Part shown: piece by piece, positions 11,001 to 16,403 of the stretch
Position numbering within the stretch: the stretch's first letter is position 1
Layout of the letters: every line of letters begins with the position of its first letter
DNA from: a virus
Virus record (IMG/VR): IMGVR_UViG_3300030098_000131
Location: 1-26,847 of that record
Direction: 5' to 3' (one strand)
Length of the DNA stretch: 26,847 nucleotides
Notes under the pieces: generated by a model
Told to the model about the DNA's origin: nothing
What the model saw: the letters and a program-made list of their open reading frames with translations, nothing else
Database searches by the model: none
Made by a program: the position numbers and the translations under genes

Positions 11001-11897
11001 GCTCTTGCAGGGCAGTCTCGAGAAGCCAGACGCCTAGCCAGATTTCAACTAGCAGGTATATACGGTTCCGCAGGCGTACTAGCAGGTGTAGCAGGTATGC
11101 CGTTATATGGCACAGTTGCCATGGTGTTTGACTCTATTTTTGACGACGATGATGTTGAAGGAGATGATCTTGATAGCATAGTTCGTATGTATTTAACTGA
11201 AGACCTGTATCGCGGCGGGGTAAACTACCTCACAGGTGTAAACGTGGCTACACGTGTTGGGCTTGGCGAGTTTTTATTCAGGGATACACTTGTAAAGAGC
11301 GACATGCCTTTGCTCTATCAATACTTTGAAACTGTGGGTGGGCCGCTTGTAGGAGTTTACCTAAACACAGAACGCGCAGCTAAGCTATTTGGACAGGGAG
11401 AATTTTACCGTGGGTTTGAAGCTGCTGCCCCTGCTGCAATAAAGAACGGTATGAAGTCACTAAGATACTATAACGATGAGGGCATTGAGAACGTAGCAGG
11501 AGATAAGATCATAGGCGATATACACCCTGCACATGTAGCGGTGCAGGCATTTGGATTTAGCCCTGCTGAATACTCTAGAACTTTAGAATTAAACGCAGAC
11601 GCAAAAGGCGCAGAACGTGCTGTTATAACTCGCAGAAGCAAACTCCTAAGAAAATACTTCAAAGCGTATTTTGATGGAGATCAAGACCAATTAGATAGCG
11701 TAGCGCAGCAGATGCAAGAGTATAATCAAGACCATCCACAACTTCCTATCACCATGGATACGATAACTAGATCACGTAAGAAAAGACTGTCAGACAAAGC
11801 GAAGAAGTATCGTGGCATAACTTACAACGCTAGGTTACGTGATCGTTACGTTGGCTATCTAGAAGACTATGGTGACGATGTAAGTTTGTTCTTCTAA
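5100..11897 (+). CDS. Giant polyvalent internal virion protein with HExxH domain and LPD38-like C-terminal region
   Basis: This 2,265-residue protein is the likely genome-ejection protein, carried in the particle and released into the host. In order: a short conserved N-terminus (about 1-45); Gly/Ala-rich hydrophobic helices (about 70-280); charged coiled-coil and low-complexity stretches (about 290-800); and a zincin-like domain (about 1110-1195). The zincin-like domain has SGAFDPQTNTIVLN, then HEMMH at 1143-1147 and a candidate third ligand in EFIAEAF (E1188 or E1192). A long helical part follows, and the C-terminal region (about 1725-2020) contains GFWAKFNKTSGFF...ERINRE and YKKYGVTMLSLLHKLSREAL. 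I associate that region with the LPD38 large polyvalent protein family. A Gly-rich hydrophobic segment (about 1985-2010) could enter a membrane. T7 gp16 and N4 vRNAP are positional analogues; I saw neither a transglycosylase nor polymerase motif. Confidence 0.8.
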   Translation: MGEIVLSSELSGRKFGFTIAGEEPTIDEQMRIDNILRQQDAQFIEEYKERFGVSPTDEGEGIANYAGEIFKGLGRGGVGFLESAALGTATLLPEEQELAAREAIRSTAYDLKPQADIGMEDTVGGKFGEALGSFVPLLGASLIPGVGLPLATGIATASGAGEASERAREEGATLEERNRAIRLGSLVGATEVLPLKLGKLDKILEGGGVKKLAGRVLQQAGIEGFQELAANTAQNLIEQGYNPDQEFGEGWQESAGYGAGVGGFVQLVADLLVPGRGRGRKGDDTITEGEKKAVDDAIEDANKKRENVEQKREDLILDYTEEGDPLDRLVDDESEFSEESELKAFERAEKEAREAAINKIIQEAQIEDGAFLSREEAIDILEQRGLGDARGDGTTTGGIGTSVRDSEFGVDGEGGDGSRDQDSSKPTSFDAEGVDTSVSDLESFDVATRKKPDTLGFTTSRGSTYTVDEGGKTTRNRAPRKEGEGFEPQPQSRKTIYSSYEDMLKFGSLFQQGELGLYSFEPVKNRVGVAQLVYTRDYGESKAGDPVPGTQMSYSTTPDVGLHPIEIYESTNIYGDEIHFGTEIVSLDKQAEGQGELDFDDAVLNERAILDQQEINNAKAAARAQEQQIEVERGSAFSPKEQEVIKNYIDTRPEVAPFFNKRASKKAKRKALAIRNSLIRDLYGMTSTTSGYQSRGVTPGAVTISKDPAGIEGVPREQRQDAELDTRTPESTAIPAIPTMEVLEGLGISKGTAAYQIAKNRLADSVANNDRDAILADVSDIFGALRKLKTKDAQLKARVDEYVAKATPKESTPEAKERRDATRRQRRESIDTLSRKVDKNERQSVQRAAAKAEEQEAAAARIARSQGAVSPEGMEVSEDANRKQVIKKFMENRPRASLGQTFKRGLDSRLASDQLFAEFVRRNVKLTTPEGGTRPVENVSELSPKQLADAVAEYEAKQLNDVTDQIITAKFTKEKEAKRAKAKSTEFTAWLKETYSETEINDLYKAANKKELAEVYDNYIQGEKARKEMQYNFGSINGRLEGTSINHLRLTDEATVGLNLPLDPVTMTMLEDNNLTDALRNYAKLAPNPSIAKMAKALSRLVGTTRVVFADVPGGRVSGAFDPQTNTIVLNQNVEVVGHTLMHEMMHAATINEMTNNPNKPAVKQLQKIFDEISDALPSAYGSKNMFEFIAEAFSNPEFQKQLAAIRLTGAKGSLLDQVRRQISRIINFIKGKPTISALAEVEAIVDGLLAPAPAYVNADIMYNIANDPIDARNATNAAIMNGPIFDARKGNKMLAWLEDKSRGGISDGYNLGKTIALRATPLHYLVDLGKKFFSPTLMDSINNTMNKASGALQENYDRTEAIVGDMVRWANTHPDQVEAFNSLVNESTTYQVDPEISEADAVREYEGKPELMKIYNRLRGLYKDVGNEGRKQYRQTRNLFRSMRNELQDAIRSRLSQVGIPERVQNNVLRDFYAKLTQRGTIEPYFPLSREGDNWLFFTAIDPLTGNLEYYAESFESEAQRNRGWSEIKGEVIGNILNTEAGQKKIKELEDNPNVNTDGLSKERIAEMVAGVTATISIPNRWYRNTPDGSFLNELMTKLGQSASTQSEEASEIQQTAIDEVSKLILNTLPETSYVQSFRRRREGDIAKAALSTRQDAIKTISTRAKSLTRQIVEMEYNAEFNRLNAKLREELKDRSGKDVGVSSTEAAIYKELDWFTRNGVKQKHTQMSRALTGVAFNFTLGFNVSGGLINLSQIPLIVLPMLGGKYGYAKTMKAMKYATKIMFKGGFSRKIEGVSDQVDADGNPIMEEKTIKAAASMANYDYNDPNLPDDIKELKELAETGIDLGQFKRSLDYEILDIDRMSGFWAKFNKTSGFFLHHGERINREVTMIASYKLALDNMTAEQRADPMMRREAAAEAVKDAESMNGGLAANATPRLAQNSLGRVIFMYKKYGVTMLSLLHKLSREALAGQSREARRLARFQLAGIYGSAGVLAGVAGMPLYGTVAMVFDSIFDDDDVEGDDLDSIVRMYLTEDLYRGGVNYLTGVNVATRVGLGEFLFRDTLVKSDMPLLYQYFETVGGPLVGVYLNTERAAKLFGQGEFYRGFEAAAPAAIKNGMKSLRYYNDEGIENVAGDKIIGDIHPAHVAVQAFGFSPAEYSRTLELNADAKGAERAVITRRSKLLRKYFKAYFDGDQDQLDSVAQQMQEYNQDHPQLPITMDTITRSRKKRLSDKAKKYRGITYNARLRDRYVGYLEDYGDDVSLFF

Positions 11898-11925
11898 AAA
11901 AAGACCCCCACAAGATGTAGGGGTC
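11896..11925 (-). terminator. Rho-independent terminator for the minus-strand operon
   Basis: The arms GACCCCCACA (11903-11912) and TGTAGGGGTC (11916-11925) pair over ten positions with one C-A mismatch and a three-base loop. Read on the minus strand the hairpin is followed by seven U (11902-11896). On the plus strand no U-tract follows, so it is a proper terminator only for leftward transcription. It sits 50 bases beyond the stop of the last minus-strand gene and overlaps the stop codon of the giant + strand gene. Plus-strand transcripts would also carry the hairpin at their 3' end. Confidence 0.8.
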
Positions 11926-11935
11926 AGTATAACAA

Positions 11936-11990
11936 TGGAGAACAACATCGGGAGGACGTTGTCAGATATAGTATATCACATAGTTCTCCA
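11936..11990. repeat. Cluster of dyads at the convergent gene junction
   Basis: Three dyads are packed in 55 bases. There is an outer perfect pair TGGAGAAC (11936-11943) / GTTCTCCA (11983-11990). An inner pair ACAACATC (11942-11949) / GACGTTGT (11955-11962) has one mismatch. A 13-base odd palindrome GATATAGTATATC spans 11965-11977 and covers part of the stop codon of the 73-residue minus-strand gene. They could extend the transcript-end structure of both operons or bind a protein. Their function is not known. Confidence 0.5.
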
Positions 11991-12197
11991 CACACGTAAA
12001 CCCAGTTTTTTATTTTCGACGCGTGTCTGGGTCTTAAACTTCCAATTTTTTAACTTTTCTATGCTTTTTATTTGTTTCTGTGCCTTTTCTACATCAAGGC
12101 AAGGAAGAAAGAACGACCAACCTACGTCCATTGCGTCCCAGTTTACAGTTATGCACAGTCCATCTGGATCTAGTTCATCATTCTTCAGAGCCGTCAT
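11976..12197 (-). CDS. Small conserved-looking protein, last gene of the replication operon
   Basis: This encodes a 73-residue protein of unknown function. The ATG at 12197 lies inside the 3' end of the primase-helicase gene, overlapping it by 20 bases, so it is probably translated by coupling. The sequence is well mixed and protein-like (DPDGLCITVNWDAMDVGWSF in the N-terminal half, then a Lys/Gln-rich helix and a basic C-terminus). That is unlike the skewed shadow frames around it. It is followed by the dyad cluster and the minus-strand terminator, exactly where a last operon gene would end. No catalytic motif is visible; the three-tryptophan composition suggests a small folded or partner-binding protein. 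Confidence 0.6.
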   Translation of the reverse strand: MTALKNDELDPDGLCITVNWDAMDVGWSFFLPCLDVEKAQKQIKSIEKLKNWKFKTQTRVENKKLGLRVWRTM

Positions 12198-14928
12198 TTA
12201 CTTTTTCCAAGGTAAAGTTTAGAACCCACAGCTTCACAGCAGGTATTCTGCCAATACTAGTGCCTTTAAATAACCGCACGTTCTTATTCTCTGCATGATA
12301 CTTTTTCTTCAGATCATCGATAAACTTAGTAAAGTTTATTTGACTCTTAACACACCATTCTTTTAGTGGTGCAGGAGACAGATACAGCTTTTCAAGATCA
12401 GGTTCATATCTCGCTACAATAAAACTTCTTGGGTCTTTATCTGCAAGCTTTGTTTCTAATACATTGTTCGTCTCTCCAGAAACTCTGCCGTCATCTGTGC
12501 TGTCTATCCAAAGTATGTTGTTCCATTTTTCTGCTATGTAACTATTTAAAAGCTCTGGTGTTGAGGATTTAGCTTCTCCTAACCTAACTTTAGCCAATAT
12601 AATCTGCTTTACAGACCAATCAAACAACTTGTTTAAATCGTATTTTGCTATGCCTAGTTTGTTTAGTATTGTGCATGCAGTGAGTGTGGCAGCTATACCT
12701 GCTGACCAAAATCTGTGCTTTGAACTTAGGTCTGCTTCTCTGTCCAGATGTTTACGCAGCTTTTCTATATTCACTTTAGTCTTTTCTTTTTTCTTCATTA
12801 CATACTGTATAAATTCTACACCAAGCAGTCCGTAGTTTTTTCGTGCATCTTCAAACAAAATATCTGTTATCCTCTTTGCTTCTGGCCCTATGACCATCTC
12901 TGGAACAGCTATTTCAAACAGACGTAGTAGCTCTGCTTCAGAGTTTGCTTTGTGTGAGGATGCAATATCCCACAGGCTTGAGTTAGCTGAACTCATAGCT
13001 AATAGCTCCCACGGTTTGCCGCGATACCTTTCTACGTTGCCCGACTGTGCCAGTCTATTTTTCTGCCTACCACCAGTCATTTGATATAAATATTCTGATG
13101 CTTCTTGAGGTGTTATTTCCGTCATCTCATCTGATACAAGTGGTATGTTTTTTAACATCTCACCCCTGTTCATCCTAGAATTGTGAGTGTCTTCGTAACG
13201 ACACATGATATCCCAAGGATCGCCCCACGCAGCTAGTCCTAACATTTGTGCAGTTGTCTTACCTACACCAGAAGTCCCTGTTAGATGTATGGCTAGACTG
13301 TTCATACCAGTAAATGGCATCAAGACTGAGCCAAACCCTGCACAGACGCTAAATTGATGAAGCTCCCACCCGTCATTGTTGTAGAAATCTAGCATTTCTA
13401 TATGTCGCTCTCTTGTGCCTTTCTCCCCAAAGGCGTGAAACAAGCTAGCTGTAGAAGGCGCAGACGGATTGTATTCTATCTTGTCCCTCTTAACGAGTTT
13501 ATCTCCTAGAACAAAGGACTCCATGTTTTCGTCAGCCCAACCAAATTGTCTGTGTGCTTCGTCAGCTTTAGTTGTTTGTTGCAGCTCACTAATCCATTTC
13601 TTTGTATAATCCATAAGCAAGTTTACCTCTCCACCTGATGCTGTTATACCCTCTTTTGCCATAGACTTCCGAAACTCTTCTCTTGATGTTACGGCTGTTA
13701 GCGGAGCAGTAAATTCTCGCACTCCGTCTTTTGGCAAGTGTAATCTAAAAACAATTAGCTCTCCGTCTTCCTGATCGTACAGTCTACGAGATACGTATAT
13801 GGTATGCCTATAGATAGGCACGTCCACAGGACTGCCGTCCTCATCTTTACCTCGTCTGTAGATACCCGAATTCTTTCCGTTAAAATACGGCTTTGGTAGC
13901 TGCGGTATAATGTATTCTCTCGTTACGTTACTCGCACTGTTAGCAGCTCTCTCTGATACTATCTTTTCCCCCTCACATTCTTTAAAGGTGAATATTAGTC
14001 TATCATTAAATCCTTTTGCTCTTGCGCGATTTACCAAAGAACCAAAATTAGTTCGACTAGGGTTAAACGAGTTCCAAGCTTCTACAACATCTTCACGATC
14101 CCTATAATTGGAAGGAGTGTTTCCACAAAAAACCCCTTCTGAAAAAGCTATAAACACGGATAAAAAGCTTTCGCTTGTGGACTTTAAACTATGCCCCACT
14201 GATATCCACTCTTCTCTGTCCTCTGGATCAAGATAAGAAAGCATTTGCTCTACTTGTTTCTTGTTTGGAGTCGAGTCTTGATATAGTTTATCTGCGTCTA
14301 GCTCTTCAGTGTTGTCATCCGTTATGTTAAGTTTGTCAACAAACTCAGACAGCACAACAGGTTCTGGTATGGTTACACCAAACACTTTAGCTAACAAAGG
14401 TGGATCGTCTTTATAGTTATGTGTGTTTGGTACGCGCAATATACGCGCCACGTCTGCTGTTACGGAAGGATCTGCAAGAAGCCCATTTTCTGCACAAGCC
14501 TTCTTTAACTTCTCTGCTGACACCACCCAGTCTTCAGCCGACACCGCTTCACTTAGCGCCCAGTATACATGCACACCTCGCCCGCTGTTGACCATCGTAG
14601 GTTTAGGCAGAGAGAGTTGTTTACAGAAACTACGTAAAGATTCAACTGCTGCTTGCTGTGTAGGATATTCTTTTGAAGGGCCACAATCCAAATCTAAGAA
14701 CAGAGATTTTAATTCTTGTGCGTTACTACCCTTACGGTTTTTTGGTTCTTTAAAAGTTGCCAATGCAAAGTAAACATCGAATCCATCCGTGTCTAGTTTG
14801 TATGCTGCGTCCTCAACCTCTTGTATGGTGCTGTAGAACTTCTGTTCTCTTCTGTCACCCTTTGCTGCAAACATGCAATAGTGACCGTTGCCACCAAGCA
14901 CGTGTTGCAAAAATTTTGTCGTTTCCAT
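12178..14928 (-). CDS. Primase-helicase fusion (RepB/AEP-type primase + DUF927-like ATPase)
   Basis: This is a 916-residue replication protein expected to make primers and unwind the template. The N-terminal primase-like domain shows FLDLDCG (77-83, with D79 and D81 as likely metal ligands) and NSGRGVHVYW (114-123, with H120). It then has DVARILRVPNTHNYK (159-173), the pattern of archaeo-eukaryotic-type RepB/PrimPol primases. Residues about 223-305 (EQMLSYLDPEDREEW...) resemble a PriCT-2 linker. The C-terminal half is DUF927-like, with a Walker A GTSGVGKTT (551-559) and a Walker B IPLVSDEMTE (595-604), the motor of a ring helicase. The ATG at 14928 has GGAG eight bases upstream. It lies directly downstream of the single-strand binding protein gene, separated by a hairpin-rich spacer. 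Confidence 0.88.
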   Translation of the reverse strand: METTKFLQHVLGGNGHYCMFAAKGDRREQKFYSTIQEVEDAAYKLDTDGFDVYFALATFKEPKNRKGSNAQELKSLFLDLDCGPSKEYPTQQAAVESLRSFCKQLSLPKPTMVNSGRGVHVYWALSEAVSAEDWVVSAEKLKKACAENGLLADPSVTADVARILRVPNTHNYKDDPPLLAKVFGVTIPEPVVLSEFVDKLNITDDNTEELDADKLYQDSTPNKKQVEQMLSYLDPEDREEWISVGHSLKSTSESFLSVFIAFSEGVFCGNTPSNYRDREDVVEAWNSFNPSRTNFGSLVNRARAKGFNDRLIFTFKECEGEKIVSERAANSASNVTREYIIPQLPKPYFNGKNSGIYRRGKDEDGSPVDVPIYRHTIYVSRRLYDQEDGELIVFRLHLPKDGVREFTAPLTAVTSREEFRKSMAKEGITASGGEVNLLMDYTKKWISELQQTTKADEAHRQFGWADENMESFVLGDKLVKRDKIEYNPSAPSTASLFHAFGEKGTRERHIEMLDFYNNDGWELHQFSVCAGFGSVLMPFTGMNSLAIHLTGTSGVGKTTAQMLGLAAWGDPWDIMCRYEDTHNSRMNRGEMLKNIPLVSDEMTEITPQEASEYLYQMTGGRQKNRLAQSGNVERYRGKPWELLAMSSANSSLWDIASSHKANSEAELLRLFEIAVPEMVIGPEAKRITDILFEDARKNYGLLGVEFIQYVMKKKEKTKVNIEKLRKHLDREADLSSKHRFWSAGIAATLTACTILNKLGIAKYDLNKLFDWSVKQIILAKVRLGEAKSSTPELLNSYIAEKWNNILWIDSTDDGRVSGETNNVLETKLADKDPRSFIVARYEPDLEKLYLSPAPLKEWCVKSQINFTKFIDDLKKKYHAENKNVRLFKGTSIGRIPAVKLWVLNFTLEKVNDGSEE

Positions 14929-14947
14929 TGTTACTGCTCCAAATGTA

Positions 14948-14984
14948 TCGTGGTGAGGCGTGATAGGAGTCTACCTCACCACGA
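14948..14984. repeat. Perfect 11-bp inverted repeat upstream of the primase-helicase gene
   Basis: The arms TCGTGGTGAGG (14948-14958) and CCTCACCACGA (14974-14984) are perfectly complementary around a 15-base loop. It lies 20 bases before the primase-helicase ATG on the minus strand and has no U-tract. It is therefore more likely an RNA stem-loop controlling downstream translation or mRNA processing, a protein-binding operator, or an origin element than a terminator. Confidence 0.75.
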
Positions 14985-14988
14985 CAGT

Positions 14989-15054
14989 CTCTCGTTAATG
15001 TTAGGATAAGAAGTTTCCCCCTACCTTCTTATTCGTCCCAATCTTCAACGAGAG
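14989..15054. repeat. Nested inverted repeats over the 3' end of the SSB gene
   Basis: An outer pair, CTCTCGTT (14989-14996) and AACGAGAG (15047-15054), encloses an inner pair, ATAAGAAG (15006-15013) and CTTCTTAT (15025-15032). The inner hairpin contains the SSB stop codon (15029-15031) and has a C-rich (plus) or G-rich (minus) loop. With the adjacent 11-bp repeat, the roughly 100-base spacer between the two replication genes is almost entirely dyad structure. There is no U-tract for a standard terminator. Confidence 0.6.
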
Positions 15055-15739
15055 TCAAAAGATCGTCTTCTTCAGAAGAGGGAGCAGTCACCTCTTTCTT
15101 TTTAGCGACCTTTTTAGGTTGAGGAATCTCGTCTGCTTCAGCAGGTGCAGTGTCAACTGCGTTTTCAAAAATAGCTGAAACATCGTCTTCCTCTATGGAA
15201 AAGCCTTTGTCTTGCGGTTCAAACGGAGAGTGTGCTTTTCTCTCAGCCACCTTCAAAACCTGCACCGCTTTAATCCTTAACGACACCCCATGCGAACTCA
15301 TGTTGTAAGGCACGAGAACCACACCAATGTTTATAATACTACCGTGAGTAAGTTCAAAATCTGGTGGTAGCTTTTTATTTTTTGCATCCACGTGCATAGG
15401 TGGTTCGGTAATCGACCCCTTGTACTGGCCTTTTAACTGTACTGACCCGACGTACATACCATCTGCGTCTTTGTTAAACACGTCTGTGTGTTTGGGCATA
15501 TCAGGCCAGTCAGCAGACGCTTCTGCTTTGTACGCAGCTACCATAGCTTTATACAGCTCTTTTGCTTGCGCTTGCGTCATACGAAAGTCCATTTCAAACT
15601 TCGCACCATCGTCCGTTGGTTTGCAGGGCACGGTCTTGCCCCTTGGTGGAACGTCTTTGTCGTATCTATACGTTTGATTTAAACGAGGATACATAGCCTC
15701 GACATTTTCAATTAGGTGCAGTTTTTTGGCTTCTGCCAT
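15029..15739 (-). CDS. Single-stranded DNA-binding protein (gp2.5/DUF2815-like)
   Basis: This 236-residue protein is inferred to coat single-stranded DNA during phage replication. The core (about 1-180) opens with LIENVEAMYPRLNQTY and ends with SIINIGVVLVPYN and GVSLRIKAVQVLKV. This is the beta-rich pattern of DUF2815/T7 gp2.5-type OB-fold proteins, in which the last strand carries a GVSL-x3-AVQV block. The tail (about 185-236) is disordered and ends in a strongly acidic tip, EEDDLLTLVEDWDE, as is usual for SSBs that recruit replication partners. A Lys-rich patch (KKVAKKKEV) precedes the tip. The ATG at 15739 has GGAG nearby. Its neighbours are an HTH protein upstream and the primase-helicase downstream. 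Confidence 0.8.
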   Translation of the reverse strand: MAEAKKLHLIENVEAMYPRLNQTYRYDKDVPPRGKTVPCKPTDDGAKFEMDFRMTQAQAKELYKAMVAAYKAEASADWPDMPKHTDVFNKDADGMYVGSVQLKGQYKGSITEPPMHVDAKNKKLPPDFELTHGSIINIGVVLVPYNMSSHGVSLRIKAVQVLKVAERKAHSPFEPQDKGFSIEEDDVSAIFENAVDTAPAEADEIPQPKKVAKKKEVTAPSSEEDDLLTLVEDWDE

Positions 15740-15770
15740 AAGTTTTCTCCTTTGTTATATAAAGCGGTCT

Positions 15771-15968
15771 TTAATCTACGTCCGCATTTTCATTGCGTTC
15801 TAAAAACGCTTTCTCCATCGCTTCGATATTGTAGCGATAGGTATCACCAACCTTTATGTAGGTATCTTTAGGTATGTGACCTGCTAGAACCCACTTTCTG
15901 GTTGTTTGTTTTGATATGCCAAAGTAATCAACAACGGCATTTATATCAACGTATTGCTTCTCACTCAT
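15771..15968 (-). CDS. Excisionase/MerR-type HTH DNA-binding protein
   Basis: This 65-residue protein consists of little more than one winged-helix domain of the HTH_17/excisionase type. The signs are VDINAVVDYFGISKQTTRKWVLAGHIP (about 8-34), a turn with Lys, then a wing-like DTYRYN, and a terminal helix EAMEKAFLER. Such proteins act as recombination directionality factors or as small transcription regulators. No integrase is visible in the window, so a regulator or replication-site binder is the better guess. The start overlaps the upstream stop as ATGA and has a GAGG ribosome site. It lies immediately before the SSB gene. Confidence 0.75.
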   Translation of the reverse strand: MSEKQYVDINAVVDYFGISKQTTRKWVLAGHIPKDTYIKVGDTYRYNIEAMEKAFLERNENADVD

Positions 15969-16354
15969 TTTTTCCTCACTGATACAACGTATTCGGAATC
16001 TACGTTAAGCCCTTCTGGTATAAGATCAGGATTGTCTTGTAAGAATTGTTTTACATTAGCTTGGTTGAGTCGTTTTTCAAAAAACTCAGGAACGTTATGC
16101 TTCATTATAAACTTGTGCATGTGTTCCCAATCACTAGTCCAATACCTCTCTTTAACAGTTCTAAAAAAGACACCTTCCGATGTCCGTACACTCTCAACAT
16201 TGTGTTCGTTACAATGCCCTAACAGTGCACGTTTGATCTTATCGATTTTTGCGTCCAATTTAGATTCCTCTTCCTTGAACTTGAGTGACAACTCGCTCCG
16301 TTTTTGGCGTATCTTAATGTACGCTTTCACTAGCTTTTCTACTGGAACAGCCAT
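15965..16354 (-). CDS. Coiled-coil phage protein, possibly Gam-like
   Basis: This is a 129-residue protein of uncertain function. The first half (about 5-50) is a charged coiled coil (KIRQKRSELSLKFKEEESKL). It is followed by a beta-rich part beginning VESVRTSEGVFFRTVKERYW and by a helical C-terminus ending LIPEGLNVDSEYVVSVRKK. A long N-terminal helix pair plus a small C-terminal domain ending in a PxGL(N)xxxE...VSVR-type strand is the layout of Gam-like host-nuclease inhibitors. That match is by layout only. It sits between the helicase and the HTH gene in the replication operon, which would suit protection or handling of DNA ends. The ATG has GGAG nearby and the stop overlaps the next ATG. 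Confidence 0.6.
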   Translation of the reverse strand: MAVPVEKLVKAYIKIRQKRSELSLKFKEEESKLDAKIDKIKRALLGHCNEHNVESVRTSEGVFFRTVKERYWTSDWEHMHKFIMKHNVPEFFEKRLNQANVKQFLQDNPDLIPEGLNVDSEYVVSVRKK

Positions 16355-16403
16355 TTACGTCTCCATTTGTGTTATAACATGATACTTAGTTACTAAACGC
16401 TAC

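Noticed and set aside
5100-11897. Giant virion protein as an N4-type virion RNA polymerase
   Set aside because: No T7-like polymerase motifs (catalytic Asp motifs A and C, RxxxK motif B) could be found by eye, and the visible domains fit a polyvalent ejection protein.
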